Positions 18,858 through 27,674 of a DNA stretch of 48,349 bases are shown here, in pieces. Origin of the DNA: Prosthecobacter debontii (GTDB lineage Bacteria; Verrucomicrobiota; Verrucomicrobiia; Verrucomicrobiales; Verrucomicrobiaceae); assembly GCA_945860295.1 (NCBI GenBank), contig CAMAQH010000029.1, forward strand, positions 1-48,349. Reading direction: 5' to 3'. A program made the translations under genes and the position numbers. The notes below the pieces were generated by a model. The model searched no databases, was not told where the DNA came from, and was given only the letters and a program-made list of their open reading frames with translations. Every line of letters begins with the position of its first letter. Positions within the stretch are counted from its first letter, which is position 1.

Positions 18858-20630
18858 TCAGTCTTTCTCAAGTTCAGCCGCACATGAAATCACTTCAGCA
18901 TGACGCCCATGATGCGTCGAGATAAAGTCCTGAACCGCCTTTAAATCCTCTAATTCAGGCAGAGATTGAGACAGGATCAAATCAGGCGGAAATGCCTCGG
19001 GCGCAGAAGCCACGCCCTCTCTCACCAGAGTCCAGCTCAATCCAGCGCGATGGCGGGACTCCCATGCGCCACGATGAATCAATGTGTCAGCCGCACCATG
19101 CCGCAGATAGGGAAAGCGTTTCTTGTGACTCAGGGCCAGGCGTAGAGCAGAAACATCACGACTAAAACTCACAATATGCAGCGGTCGCACAGGCCCTTCT
19201 GCTGCCGTTTTTTCATACGCTAGGATCAGTGCGAGTGCCGCAGCGCCAGCCCCCAGACCGATGTCCCAAATGACCAGTGGTGCCACCGACTCTTCGCCCA
19301 TGCCATCAGGGATCAATAAGCGCCGCGTCAGTTGCGTCTGCTCCATCCATGGCAACGCCACCACATTCGTTGAGATGATTTGTTTGGTGCCCTGATGCTG
19401 AAGAATCGCCGTGCCATCCTCATCCAAAATAACCTCATAATCTTCCAGGACTAGATTGGGCGTTCGGCTGTTCGGTATCGGCTTCGTAGTAGTGCTCGGA
19501 TGATCCACATCATCCACTTGCAGCATCTGTCGCTTCTCGTGATACAGCGGCAGGAATCGATCCTCCAAGATGCTCTCTCGGATCTCACGCATGAGTTGGT
19601 GGTAAAAATGGATATTATGCTGGCCCATGAGCTGCCAGCCCAACGGCTCCTGCGTCTTCGTCAGGTGGTGCAGATAAGCGCGCGAATACTTCGCGCAGAC
19701 AGAACATGTGCAGGTCGGGTCCAGTTTGTGCTCCGAGAATTTATAAACGGAGCGCCGCAGTTCCACGATGCCGCGTGATGTGAAGCATGAGCCACGTTTT
19801 GCCACCTGAGTCGGGATGATACAGTCAAACATGTCCACACCGCGATGCACCGCCTCCAGCACATCCAGCGGCGTGCCGACACCCATGAGATAGCGCGGGC
19901 GATCCTGCGGCAAAAGTGCAGCGGTGAGTTCACACACGTCTTCCCTTTCCAGCTTAGCCTCGCCGACCGCCAGCCCACCGATAGCGAACCCATCAAACGC
20001 TAGCTCCATTAAACCTGCCGCACTATCACGCCGCAGTTGCGGATAGAGCGCGCCCTGCACAATAGCAAACATCGACTGGGCAGAGTCACCCCGCGCCTTG
20101 AGACTGCGCACTGCCCAGCGCTGCGTCACCTGGAGCGCCGCACGCGCAGCCGCCTTATCCGCCGTGCTCGGGATGCATTGATCCAGCACCATCATGATGT
20201 CACTACCGATCGCCATCTGAGTTTGAATACTCAGCTCAGGACTCAGCAGGATGCGCTTCCCATCGACGTAACTTTGAAACACCGCGCCGGCTTCTGTCAT
20301 CGACCGCGAGTGCGGCAGTGAAAATATCTGATAGCCGCCTGAATCCGTGAGCACCGACCCCGGCCACTGCATGAAACGATGAATGCCGCACATCTTCCTA
20401 AACACCTCCGGCCCGGGCCGCAACAGCAGATGATAAGTGTTCGCCAGCAGTATCTGCGAGCCTGACTCATGCAGCGCCTCCGGAAGCTGTGCCTTCACAG
20501 TCGCCTGTGTGCCCACTGGCATAAAAAGTGGCGACTGGATCACCCCATGCAGTGTGCGAAACGTCGCCGCACGAGCACGCGAGCCAGAAGCATGTGCTTC
20601 AATTTTAAAAGCGAGGCGAGAAGGAGACAT
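18858..20630 (-). CDS. tgt: tRNA-guanine transglycosylase fused to an MnmC-like methyltransferase domain
   Basis: A 590-residue protein, about 215 longer than normal Tgt. Residues 1-370 are a complete transglycosylase that swaps G34 for a queuosine precursor: proton-handling D96 in TDSGG, nucleophile D269 in VDMFDC, and zinc ligands C307, C309, C312 and H338 with the spacing known from Zymomonas Tgt. After a linker (370-393), residues 394-560 resemble the SAM-binding part of MnmC: the EDYEVILDEDG lead-in, the glycine loop WDIGLGAGAAAL (455-466), and IVSFSRDVSALRLALSH (486-502). The MnmC-type DGF motif after the last core strand is not seen (LILSQS instead), so the methyltransferase may be inactive or altered. 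It lies 8 bp downstream of the adenylate-kinase-like gene. Confidence 0.9.
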   Translation of the reverse strand: MSPSRLAFKIEAHASGSRARAATFRTLHGVIQSPLFMPVGTQATVKAQLPEALHESGSQILLANTYHLLLRPGPEVFRKMCGIHRFMQWPGSVLTDSGGYQIFSLPHSRSMTEAGAVFQSYVDGKRILLSPELSIQTQMAIGSDIMMVLDQCIPSTADKAAARAALQVTQRWAVRSLKARGDSAQSMFAIVQGALYPQLRRDSAAGLMELAFDGFAIGGLAVGEAKLEREDVCELTAALLPQDRPRYLMGVGTPLDVLEAVHRGVDMFDCIIPTQVAKRGSCFTSRGIVELRRSVYKFSEHKLDPTCTCSVCAKYSRAYLHHLTKTQEPLGWQLMGQHNIHFYHQLMREIRESILEDRFLPLYHEKRQMLQVDDVDHPSTTTKPIPNSRTPNLVLEDYEVILDEDGTAILQHQGTKQIISTNVVALPWMEQTQLTRRLLIPDGMGEESVAPLVIWDIGLGAGAAALALILAYEKTAAEGPVRPLHIVSFSRDVSALRLALSHKKRFPYLRHGAADTLIHRGAWESRHRAGLSWTLVREGVASAPEAFPPDLILSQSLPELEDLKAVQDFISTHHGRHAEVISCAAELEKD

Positions 20631-20638
20631 GTAACTGC

Positions 20639-21847
20639 TTAACCGCGCCGAATTTCAGATCCTTTGAAGCGGATGCTGAAACGGAAGACTTTCTTCTTTC
20701 GGCAATGCACTTCACCCGTCGTTAGATCGAAGCGCTCGGGGATCTCGATGCGGTGCAAATCCACGGTGGCGTGAAAACCACGCTCGGAAAAAATATCGAT
20801 CAGTATCGCGATGGCCACGGGTTCATGGAAGAGCTTGTTCTCCGAGTTCACATCTGCCCGACCGGAGATGGCGTGGCGCACGATGATCGGCATCATCTTC
20901 ACTTCGATGAATTCAACCACGGCCTCCATGATCTCAGGCTTATCCACTTTATAGCCATCCAGCCGCCGCACCAGATCCTGACGCGCATGGCGGACGATCT
21001 CACTCGCCAAAGGCAGCTTGCGCAGGAGATCAAAAGTGCGCGGATCGAGCTCCAACGAGCTTTGATACTCCAGCTCTTTGACGATGTTTTCCTGCACCAA
21101 CCCGAGCGGGGCCTGAGCATTGATAAAGTGGTAATGGAAAATCGACTTCAGCGAAACCAACGCATCATAAGTCTTCTCCTTGAAAACCTTGTAGCGATTG
21201 CGAGCCAAGCGCGCATCAAAGTCAGTCGCCCGCTCCTCCCACATCTCTCCCAGGCCTGAGCTACGCACCTCCGCATTATGTGCCATCACCTCCTGCCCGC
21301 GTTTCATCTGTCGGGCGATGCTTTCCGTCTCATCGACAAAGAGCACCATGATGTGGAAGATTGGCTGCTTGAAATGCGCCGCCTCAGGCGTGTCGGAAAA
21401 GTCGCGGCGCAGGCGCATCATTTCATCAAACAGCATCTTCAAGCACTCCACCTGCACCTTAGTGCGCGGGAAGCCATCCAAGATCGCGCCATTCTGTTGC
21501 TCAGGCTCCAGCAGCTTGCGGATCAGGATGCCCACGACCTCACGATCCCCGACCATCCCGCCCAGCGACTTCAGCTTTTGCGCCTCAGGACTGTCCAGCA
21601 GTGCACTCACCACGATCGGCTCCGCCGTGATGCCACGCAGTTCGCGGATGAAGTCCGTATTCGTCCCCTTTCCCGCGCCCGGTGCCCCACCGAGGAGAAT
21701 CATCTCCTTCGGAAAACGCAGCCGCTCACGACCATAATCCGCCTCCAACTCCTTCCAGACATGATTAAAAATGAGCTGAGCGTCTTTGATCTCCAGATCC
21801 GCCGGAACGGCAGGTTTGGTAATGAGTTCTGAAATAGCGGGCTGCAT
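20639..21847 (-). CDS. Large adenylate-kinase-like nucleotide kinase
   Basis: A 402-residue protein, nearly twice the length of adenylate kinase. Residues 45-250 have the nucleoside monophosphate kinase pattern: P-loop GGAPGAGKG (53-61) and the NMP-binding DGFPRT (124-129). The expected LID region is replaced by an unfamiliar charged helical stretch (RQMKRGQEVMAHNAEVR). Residues 250-402 form a C-terminal domain I do not recognise, ending in a basic KKKVFRFSIRFKGSEIRRG. The substrate is unclear and it may not be the housekeeping Adk. It is 8 bp upstream of tgt and has a hairpin-containing leader. Confidence 0.8.
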   Translation of the reverse strand: MQPAISELITKPAVPADLEIKDAQLIFNHVWKELEADYGRERLRFPKEMILLGGAPGAGKGTNTDFIRELRGITAEPIVVSALLDSPEAQKLKSLGGMVGDREVVGILIRKLLEPEQQNGAILDGFPRTKVQVECLKMLFDEMMRLRRDFSDTPEAAHFKQPIFHIMVLFVDETESIARQMKRGQEVMAHNAEVRSSGLGEMWEERATDFDARLARNRYKVFKEKTYDALVSLKSIFHYHFINAQAPLGLVQENIVKELEYQSSLELDPRTFDLLRKLPLASEIVRHARQDLVRRLDGYKVDKPEIMEAVVEFIEVKMMPIIVRHAISGRADVNSENKLFHEPVAIAILIDIFSERGFHATVDLHRIEIPERFDLTTGEVHCRKKKVFRFSIRFKGSEIRRG

Positions 21848-21868
21848 AGTAGGGTTTATACCCAGAAG

Positions 21869-21913
21869 CGGGACTTGCCAAGTCCCGGGTTTGTTTCGAC
21901 TGATTTGGCAAGT
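21869..21913 (-). promoter_or_regulatory. Leader with mutually exclusive hairpins before the adk-like gene
   Basis: A perfect 8-bp stem (21869-21876 with 21880-21887, loop of three) lies 22 bases before the adk-like ATG. Its core TTGGCAAGT (minus strand) is also complementary to ACTTGCCAA at 21913-21905, so an alternative 9-bp pairing excludes the local hairpin. It could equally be the terminator of the upstream 1373-residue gene, although no T-run follows. Confidence 0.35.
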
Positions 21914-21927
21914 GCCTTCCCCTTGGT

Positions 21928-24900
21928 TCAGCCCCTCAGCGTCATCAGATAGGCCAGCAAATCGGCCACTTGCTGATCTTGGAGTGCATCGAGCAGGCCT
22001 TCGGGCATCAGCGAGCGTCGGATGAATTGGGTGCTGCGGATGTCTTTTTTATCCAGGCGACGATCCGGGAAACCGGGCTGGCGAATGACAGTGGCTTGCT
22101 TGTCCTCGCTAACAAAAAAGGCGTCAATGAGATCGCCGTTTTTCATCTCCACGCGGTAGATGCGGTAGCCGGGTTCCATGGCGGCGTTCGGGGTCAAAAT
22201 GTTACGCATCACGGCTTCGAGTCCCATAGCGCCTACGCCGCTGAGATTCGGGCCGATCTGGCCGCCAGCATTGCCGATCTGATGACAGGCCATGCAGAGG
22301 GCGCTGAGGGCTTTGCCATTGGCGGCGTTGCCTTTGGGGGCTAGCGCGGAGAATTTGGTAAACTTGGTATCGAGGGTCTTGGCCTGCTCATCGGTGAGCA
22401 GCGGCGGGGTATCGATAGTTTTGGCAATGCGAGCGCCTTTTTCAAACTTACCCCATTTGGAATCGTAGCGCGTCATGCCTTCGGCCGATGCGAGGATGCG
22501 GTCGAAGTTAGCGCGGATCTCCGGCGCGGTGCGCTCGCGCTTCCAGACGCGGAACTCGGTCATGACGCCTTCAGTGCCGCCTTTCGGGCCACTCCAGCCG
22601 ATGCGGCAGTTTTCCCACTTCGCGGGGGCTGGCTTACTGGCACTGGCGTCGAGCTCGCCGTTTTGGTAAATGCGGATGATGCCTTTTGCATCGCGAGTAA
22701 TGGCGATATGTGTCCAAAGGTCGGGCGTCATGGGCTTAGTGGAGACGCAGATATCGCGCAACTCGGGGCCGCCGAAGACGCGGAACTTGGACTGGAAGAA
22801 GTTCATCTCAGGTCCGCCTGGGGCACCAAGGATGTCGTCTTCATTGCCGATGCCAAGCGCGAGCCGCACCCAAGTCTCGACGGTGAATGGGCCGTCGAGC
22901 GTTATCTTGGAATCGACCCAAGCGGTATCCTGGCCGTCGAGTAGCAAGACCTCTTGGAAGATACCGCCAAGTTGCTGCTGAAGTTTTGCAAGCGCGGGGT
23001 CATTACCGAGCACGGTGGCGAGGCGTTCGACGGTGGGTCCGTCGAGATCGGCCTGCGGCAAGGTTTTGTCTAGCAAGGCGATGACAATGGTTTTCGCGCC
23101 AGCTTTGGTGCTGGAGAGTGCATTCAAGGCGCTGCGGCGCTGCGCAGGCTGGAGTGAAGGATAGAGTGCGAGGAGCTTCGTGGCTGCATCCGGCGAGCGT
23201 GAGACGGCGAGGGCTTCGAGGGCGGCGGCGCGTGTGAGGGGATCGGGATCGGATTTGGCGAGGGAGGCGAAGAGATCAGCCTCGCCGCTGCGGAGGTCGC
23301 GAAGGGTGTTTAACAAGGCGTGACGGCTTCCAGGCGTCTTGTTTGATGGCTGGAAGCTATCACTCCTTGCCAACGCAACGAGATCGCTCTCCAGAGTCGT
23401 GAGCTGGAAGCCGCCGATGAGTTGCAAGGCGACATCAGGGGAGCTACCGAGCATACTTTTGGCCGTTTCCGTCAACAACGGTGCGATCTGCTTGGCATCG
23501 AGTTTTGTGCGCTGGGCCAGCAGCGTCTCGGCGACGGCGGCTCGGGATTTTTCACTGGTGAGTAGTGCTTGTAGGGCCTCGCCGACACCGGCTTCGGCGG
23601 GAAACTGCGCGAGGCGGAGGAGTTCTTCGTCATTCGGGGCGCGGTCGAGCTGCGGGAGTAGTTTGGCAACGCGGGAGGCGCTGGCCTTGGGTTCCAAGGC
23701 CAGCGAGGCAAGCACGCGTGCCTCGACGGACAGCTTTGCTGCGGCCTCGGAGTCGAGGAACTTCGCAACGATGTCGGGATGAAGCTCTAGGAACATACGA
23801 ACGAGGAAGCGCTCGAACTCACGGTCATAAGCCTCGCGCACAGGGATTTGCTTCGGGCCGCGGGAGGAGGCGACGGTGGGGCCGTTGGGGAGAGAGGGTT
23901 TAGCGAAGGCGAGAAGGGCTGCGACGTTTTGATCGGACAGATTCCGACCGATCAGACTGATCTGACCAAATTGACTGCTGGCGAGATACTCTTGCGCGGC
24001 AAAATGAGTCGCAGGGAGCTGTTTGCGGTCGAGCAGCTCCTGCGAGGCTAGATGCGCTTTGCCGACGGGTTCTTTGCCAAGTGATGCGACGAGCTCCTCG
24101 GTGCTCATCTTCGTGAAATCAGCCACTTCGGTCTTAGCGGCTTTCGGCTTCACTCTCCAGATACGTCCCCGTGTCTTATCACGATCCGGATGCGCTCTTG
24201 GAACTTCGTTGTGAGAGATGATCTTGTTATACCAATCGACAATGTAGATGCATCCATCGGGGCCGTTCGTCATGCCGACGGGGCGGAAGAAGGGATCGTC
24301 ACAGGTGATGAGGTCGGGGAGCTGTTCGAGCTTCCAATACGCGCCGTCGCGGTGCATGGCGATGGTTTGGATCTTGGACGTGATGGGATTGGCGACGGCC
24401 ATCACGTGGGCGGGTTGCGCTGCAACCGGTGTCTTTGAATTTTCCAGTTGCGGCGCCACTGGGCTAATTTTCAGCGGGCCGCTTTCGATGAGCGCGAGGC
24501 CGCTCAAGCCGGTGCCGCCCATGCGAAACTCGGTCTGCGGGGGGAAGTTGGGCTGGTAACTCTTCTTCAATGCCTCCATGCCGCCGGGGTAGTAGGCGTA
24601 TTCGTGGAAGGGCATGACTGAGTAGCCGTAGTCGTTGGCTTCTTGAATGAAGGTCTCGCCTTCAATGGTCATGACGAGGCCCCATATGTTGTTGGGGCCG
24701 ATGCTGGTCATTTCAAACTCGCTGCCATCGGGGTGGAAGCGGGCCATGCCGCATTTGGGGTAATCGATGACGACATCGCTACCGGGTTTATGGACTTTGC
24801 TGTTGTTGAAAAGGCCCTGCGCCATCCAGATCCAACCGCCGGGTGCACGCGTGAACTGATGCGGAAAGAGATGTGAGTCCTGCACGCCGAAGCCGGTGAG

Positions 24901-26049
24901 AATGACGTCAAAGGTGTCCGCTTTGCCATCACCGTTAGTGTCTTTGTAGAGCTTCAAATCGTGGCCGTGCTGGACGTAACAGGTGTCGCCATTGCCCCAA
25001 GGTAACATGCCCGTCGGGATGGCGAGGCCGTCAGCGAAGACGGTGGGGTTGGTGAGTCCACCCGCAGGAATCTTTGCGTTCAAAGACTCCCGCGGATAGA
25101 CGAGCACCTTGTCCTTGCCCTTGCCCGCATAAACCGCCTCGGCAGCGGCGGGGTTTTCATTGGCATCGACGGGATACTCGAGCGCGGTCTGCGTCCACAT
25201 GCGGCCGCGTTGATCGAAATAAACGCTGACGAATTTGCCGAGGCCTTCGCTCTCCTGCACGACGAGTTCGATTTCGTAGCCTTCGGGCAGGTGGAAGAGC
25301 TTATGCTGCTCGGCAGCGGACTTCGAGGTGCCTTGGACGTCGTTGTAGCTGATGTCGCGTTTAGCAGCGGGTTTGACTGGATTGACGTGATTGACCTTTT
25401 TAACGGTTTGCCAAGTGGGTGCGCCTGGTGTGGCGGGGAGTTCTTCGATGGTGACCTCTTTGACCTGCACAAGGCAAACGCCGCCGCTGTGCACCTGCGG
25501 GGCGATGTGGCCATCGAGCGCGATGTTCGGATCGGTCTCGGTGTAGTCCATGCAGTGGACGCCGTTGATCCAGGTCTGGATGCGCGGCCCCTCGGCGCGG
25601 ATGCGGTATTCGTTCCAGCCGAAAACGTCGATAGCCTTGTCGAGCGCAGCCTGCTGCTCGGGCTTGGGTGCCCAGATGACTTTGTTGCGGCGGTGCTCGT
25701 CGTAGATTTTGCCGAACCAGCCTGCACCGCAATCCACCTGGTAGCCGCTCATGGCGCTGCCCTCGCGCACGCTGCGTATCTGAATGCCGCTATTCAGCAT
25801 GCCGGTCTTCGGATCGCCGCTGACTTTGATTTTGAGCTTCAGTTCGAAGTTTTGATATGACTTCCTCGTGCTGATAAAGTCGTTCTTCTTGATCTTTTCC
25901 GTCGTTGAGCCGCCGGTGATCACGCCGTCCTCGACGCGCCACATGGTAGAATCAAAGTCCCAGCCTTCGAGCGTTTTGCCGTCGAAAAGAGAGACGGGCG
26001 CGGCATGAGATAGAGCCGATAGGAGCGATAGGATAAAGATGAGACGCAT
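21928..26049 (-). CDS. Giant secreted PVC protein: DUF1080, propeller dehydrogenase-like, HEAT, LamG and cytochrome c domains
   Basis: A 1373-residue exported protein with signal peptide MRLIFILSLLSALSHAAP. Domains in order are: DUF1080 / 3-keto-disaccharide hydrolase-like (about 18-205, starting SLFDGKTLEGWDF); a PVC-type membrane-bound dehydrogenase/gluconolactonase-like beta-propeller (about 240-670, HLPEGYEIELVVQESEGL, DTNGDGKADTFDV); HEAT-like repeats (about 710-1020); a LamG/concanavalin-like domain (about 1030-1190); and a cytochrome c module with CMACH at 1252-1256. Such proteins are typical of Planctomycetes and Verrucomicrobia and are thought to act in periplasmic polysaccharide or sugar oxidation; the substrate is unknown. 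A GATC-rich repeat is read in frame at about residues 693-709. The AraC-type gene lies 73 bp upstream on the same strand. Confidence 0.9.
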   Translation of the reverse strand: MRLIFILSLLSALSHAAPVSLFDGKTLEGWDFDSTMWRVEDGVITGGSTTEKIKKNDFISTRKSYQNFELKLKIKVSGDPKTGMLNSGIQIRSVREGSAMSGYQVDCGAGWFGKIYDEHRRNKVIWAPKPEQQAALDKAIDVFGWNEYRIRAEGPRIQTWINGVHCMDYTETDPNIALDGHIAPQVHSGGVCLVQVKEVTIEELPATPGAPTWQTVKKVNHVNPVKPAAKRDISYNDVQGTSKSAAEQHKLFHLPEGYEIELVVQESEGLGKFVSVYFDQRGRMWTQTALEYPVDANENPAAAEAVYAGKGKDKVLVYPRESLNAKIPAGGLTNPTVFADGLAIPTGMLPWGNGDTCYVQHGHDLKLYKDTNGDGKADTFDVILTGFGVQDSHLFPHQFTRAPGGWIWMAQGLFNNSKVHKPGSDVVIDYPKCGMARFHPDGSEFEMTSIGPNNIWGLVMTIEGETFIQEANDYGYSVMPFHEYAYYPGGMEALKKSYQPNFPPQTEFRMGGTGLSGLALIESGPLKISPVAPQLENSKTPVAAQPAHVMAVANPITSKIQTIAMHRDGAYWKLEQLPDLITCDDPFFRPVGMTNGPDGCIYIVDWYNKIISHNEVPRAHPDRDKTRGRIWRVKPKAAKTEVADFTKMSTEELVASLGKEPVGKAHLASQELLDRKQLPATHFAAQEYLASSQFGQISLIGRNLSDQNVAALLAFAKPSLPNGPTVASSRGPKQIPVREAYDREFERFLVRMFLELHPDIVAKFLDSEAAAKLSVEARVLASLALEPKASASRVAKLLPQLDRAPNDEELLRLAQFPAEAGVGEALQALLTSEKSRAAVAETLLAQRTKLDAKQIAPLLTETAKSMLGSSPDVALQLIGGFQLTTLESDLVALARSDSFQPSNKTPGSRHALLNTLRDLRSGEADLFASLAKSDPDPLTRAAALEALAVSRSPDAATKLLALYPSLQPAQRRSALNALSSTKAGAKTIVIALLDKTLPQADLDGPTVERLATVLGNDPALAKLQQQLGGIFQEVLLLDGQDTAWVDSKITLDGPFTVETWVRLALGIGNEDDILGAPGGPEMNFFQSKFRVFGGPELRDICVSTKPMTPDLWTHIAITRDAKGIIRIYQNGELDASASKPAPAKWENCRIGWSGPKGGTEGVMTEFRVWKRERTAPEIRANFDRILASAEGMTRYDSKWGKFEKGARIAKTIDTPPLLTDEQAKTLDTKFTKFSALAPKGNAANGKALSALCMACHQIGNAGGQIGPNLSGVGAMGLEAVMRNILTPNAAMEPGYRIYRVEMKNGDLIDAFFVSEDKQATVIRQPGFPDRRLDKKDIRSTQFIRRSLMPEGLLDALQDQQVADLLAYLMTLRG
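23931..23963. repeat. GATC-rich palindromic repeat, copy B, inside a coding region
   Basis: Positions 23942-23963 match copy A at 5822-5843 at 18 of 22 bases. The upstream GATCGG (23931-23936) and CCGATC (23948-23953) form an inverted pair. The stretch is translated in frame within the linker between the propeller and HEAT regions of the giant secreted protein. Confidence 0.55.
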
Positions 26050-26122
26050 AGTTAATCATAGAACGCGATAATTGGATCAGATTCCTCAGGAAGCGTCCAC
26101 CACAAGCTGACTGAAACGCACC

Positions 26123-26962
26123 TCAACTCCGCGCCCGATACTCTGAAGGATGACAGCCGACCCAGCGCTTGAAAGCACGGGCAAAGGCGATGGGACTGCG
26201 ATAGCCCACGAGTTGGGCGATGGTCTCTTGCTTGTCCTTGGTGCTGACTAGCAGGGTCTGCGCAGCCTGCATCCGCAGTGAGGTGAGGTGTGCCATGGGA
26301 CTACGCCCGAGTTCCTTCCAGCAGAGCCGGCGGAAATGCTCCTCACTAACATGCGCGGCATGAGCCAGTGCCTTGAGCGTCCAGTCTTCGATGAGCCGCG
26401 ACTGCATTTCCTCCCAAAGCAGACGCAGCCGTTCATCGCGCCGCCAGGGTTCGGCCAGACGACGTGCATGATGATGAACCAGCTCGATCCAATGATGCAA
26501 AGCACGCGCATCGCGTGAGAAATCCCACTCGCCGCGCAGACCTTCCCAGACACGCTGAAGCTGATCGACATCGACCTTCACTTTCAATGGCGACGCCGCG
26601 CTGACCTGCGGCGAAACAAAGGACGGTTCGTCGTAGCGCATCCAGAGAAAATCCCAGCTCTGACGCGGCAGAGCATGAAAGGCGTTCGGCACACGCGGCG
26701 GAGCCATACAGGCCCAGCCAGCACTGACGGTCTGCCAGCGCCCATCCAGCAGCACACGGCCAGAACCGTTCAACACGATCATGAAAAAGCTGCCTCCAGG
26801 AGCCAGCCGCACGCGAGCATACGGAGCCACCGCATGATCAATCCCAAGCCGTGCAATGCGATGGGCAGCCAAGGCGCGACATTCAGCAGCCTCCACGACC
26901 CAGTGCGTGGTTTTCGCACCGTCGATGGTCGTCTCTGTGAGCGGGGCTGTTGAGTCAGGCAT
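26123..26962 (-). CDS. AraC-family transcriptional regulator
   Basis: A 279-residue regulator. The C-terminal 100 residues carry the AraC double helix-turn-helix, with LKALAHAAHVSEEHFRRLCW (first HTH) and ETIAQLVGYRSPIAFARAFKRW followed by the typical GCHPSEYR ending. The N-terminal 150 residues look like a cupin-type ligand domain (APGGSFFMIVLNGSG). AraC proteins with this layout often sense sugars or related ligands. The downstream giant polysaccharide-active protein is a plausible target, as is the divergent PagL-like gene. A perfect 15-bp palindrome lies 12 bases upstream. Confidence 0.92.
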   Translation of the reverse strand: MPDSTAPLTETTIDGAKTTHWVVEAAECRALAAHRIARLGIDHAVAPYARVRLAPGGSFFMIVLNGSGRVLLDGRWQTVSAGWACMAPPRVPNAFHALPRQSWDFLWMRYDEPSFVSPQVSAASPLKVKVDVDQLQRVWEGLRGEWDFSRDARALHHWIELVHHHARRLAEPWRRDERLRLLWEEMQSRLIEDWTLKALAHAAHVSEEHFRRLCWKELGRSPMAHLTSLRMQAAQTLLVSTKDKQETIAQLVGYRSPIAFARAFKRWVGCHPSEYRARS

Positions 26963-26973
26963 GGTGGAACTTG

Positions 26974-26988
26974 TGCCATGTCATGGCA
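26974..26988. promoter_or_regulatory. Perfect 15-bp palindrome in the araC/pagL divergent intergenic region
   Basis: TGCCATG-T-CATGGCA is a perfect 7-1-7 inverted repeat between the divergent AraC-type and PagL-like genes, and CATGCCACGCATGGC-like half sites recur a little further on. It is a candidate operator. AraC proteins usually prefer direct repeats, so the bound protein is uncertain. Confidence 0.4.
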
Positions 26989-27044
26989 GCAAAGGCAATG
27001 CTCTGCTGCTTGCATGTTCATGCCACGCATGGCTTGATGGGCAT

Positions 27045-27665
27045 ATGGTCAAGCACCTCACTATCCTCGGCCTCGCGACGGTGCTATCAGTCTCGTCACA
27101 TAATGCGCAGGATGGCAAAGTCATGGCTGGCTCAGTCCTTTCGCCGACCATCAAGCCTTGGGATAGCCACTACATCGACATTGAGGCAGGTTACCTGTGG
27201 AAGGTCGGCGGGGATACACCACTGGACTACGGCATGGTGCCTGTGATGCTGACTTGGCGCTCGCCAGAAGTGATTGGCATGGGCTTTGCAGATGGCTCAA
27301 GGCTCATTGTTCGCAATCGCCTCTCGCTCGTCGCTCAGTGGGTTGAAACGGGCGCAGAAAATCATTACTTCGGCCTCATGGGTGCGCCTTCCATCGAGTG
27401 GTGGAATTCGGCTGGCACTTGGTCGATCTATGGCGGCATCGGTGGTGGTGCGGGATTGATCGACTCGCAAGGTATCGCCGGTGGCCAAGGGCGTGACTTA
27501 ACACTCAATTGGTTCGGCACAGTCGGCGTGGCTCATGCGATCAATGACACGACGCAGATTCGTTTCGGTGGCATGTTTCAGCATCTCTCTAATGGTGGTG
27601 CTACCACACCGAATCCAGGCGTGAACACACTGGGTTTCACCGTCGGGATGTCGCGGAGCTTCTGA
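27045..27665 (+). CDS. PagL-like lipid A 3-O-deacylase / acyloxyacyl hydrolase
   Basis: A 206-residue beta-barrel-type protein. From the ATG at 27045 there is a weak signal peptide, alternating aromatic strands, and a C-terminal region FQHLSNGGATTPNPGVNT followed by a terminal aromatic (RSF). This resembles the PagL catalytic region (H-x-S-N-x-G ... N-P-G) with the His-Ser pair, and ends in the phenylalanine typical of outer-membrane proteins. PagL removes an acyl chain from lipid A in the outer membrane. The frame is open further upstream through the divergent promoter, which I rejected as the start. The acyl-CoA ligase gene follows after 9 bp, so the two are probably co-transcribed. Confidence 0.75.
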   Translation: MVKHLTILGLATVLSVSSHNAQDGKVMAGSVLSPTIKPWDSHYIDIEAGYLWKVGGDTPLDYGMVPVMLTWRSPEVIGMGFADGSRLIVRNRLSLVAQWVETGAENHYFGLMGAPSIEWWNSAGTWSIYGGIGGGAGLIDSQGIAGGQGRDLTLNWFGTVGVAHAINDTTQIRFGGMFQHLSNGGATTPNPGVNTLGFTVGMSRSF

Positions 27666-27674
27666 TAAGAAAAT

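Noticed and set aside
23931-23963. CRISPR-like or tandem repeat array
   Set aside because: Only a short GATC-rich stretch with a 9-base periodicity; there are no spacers and no cas genes.
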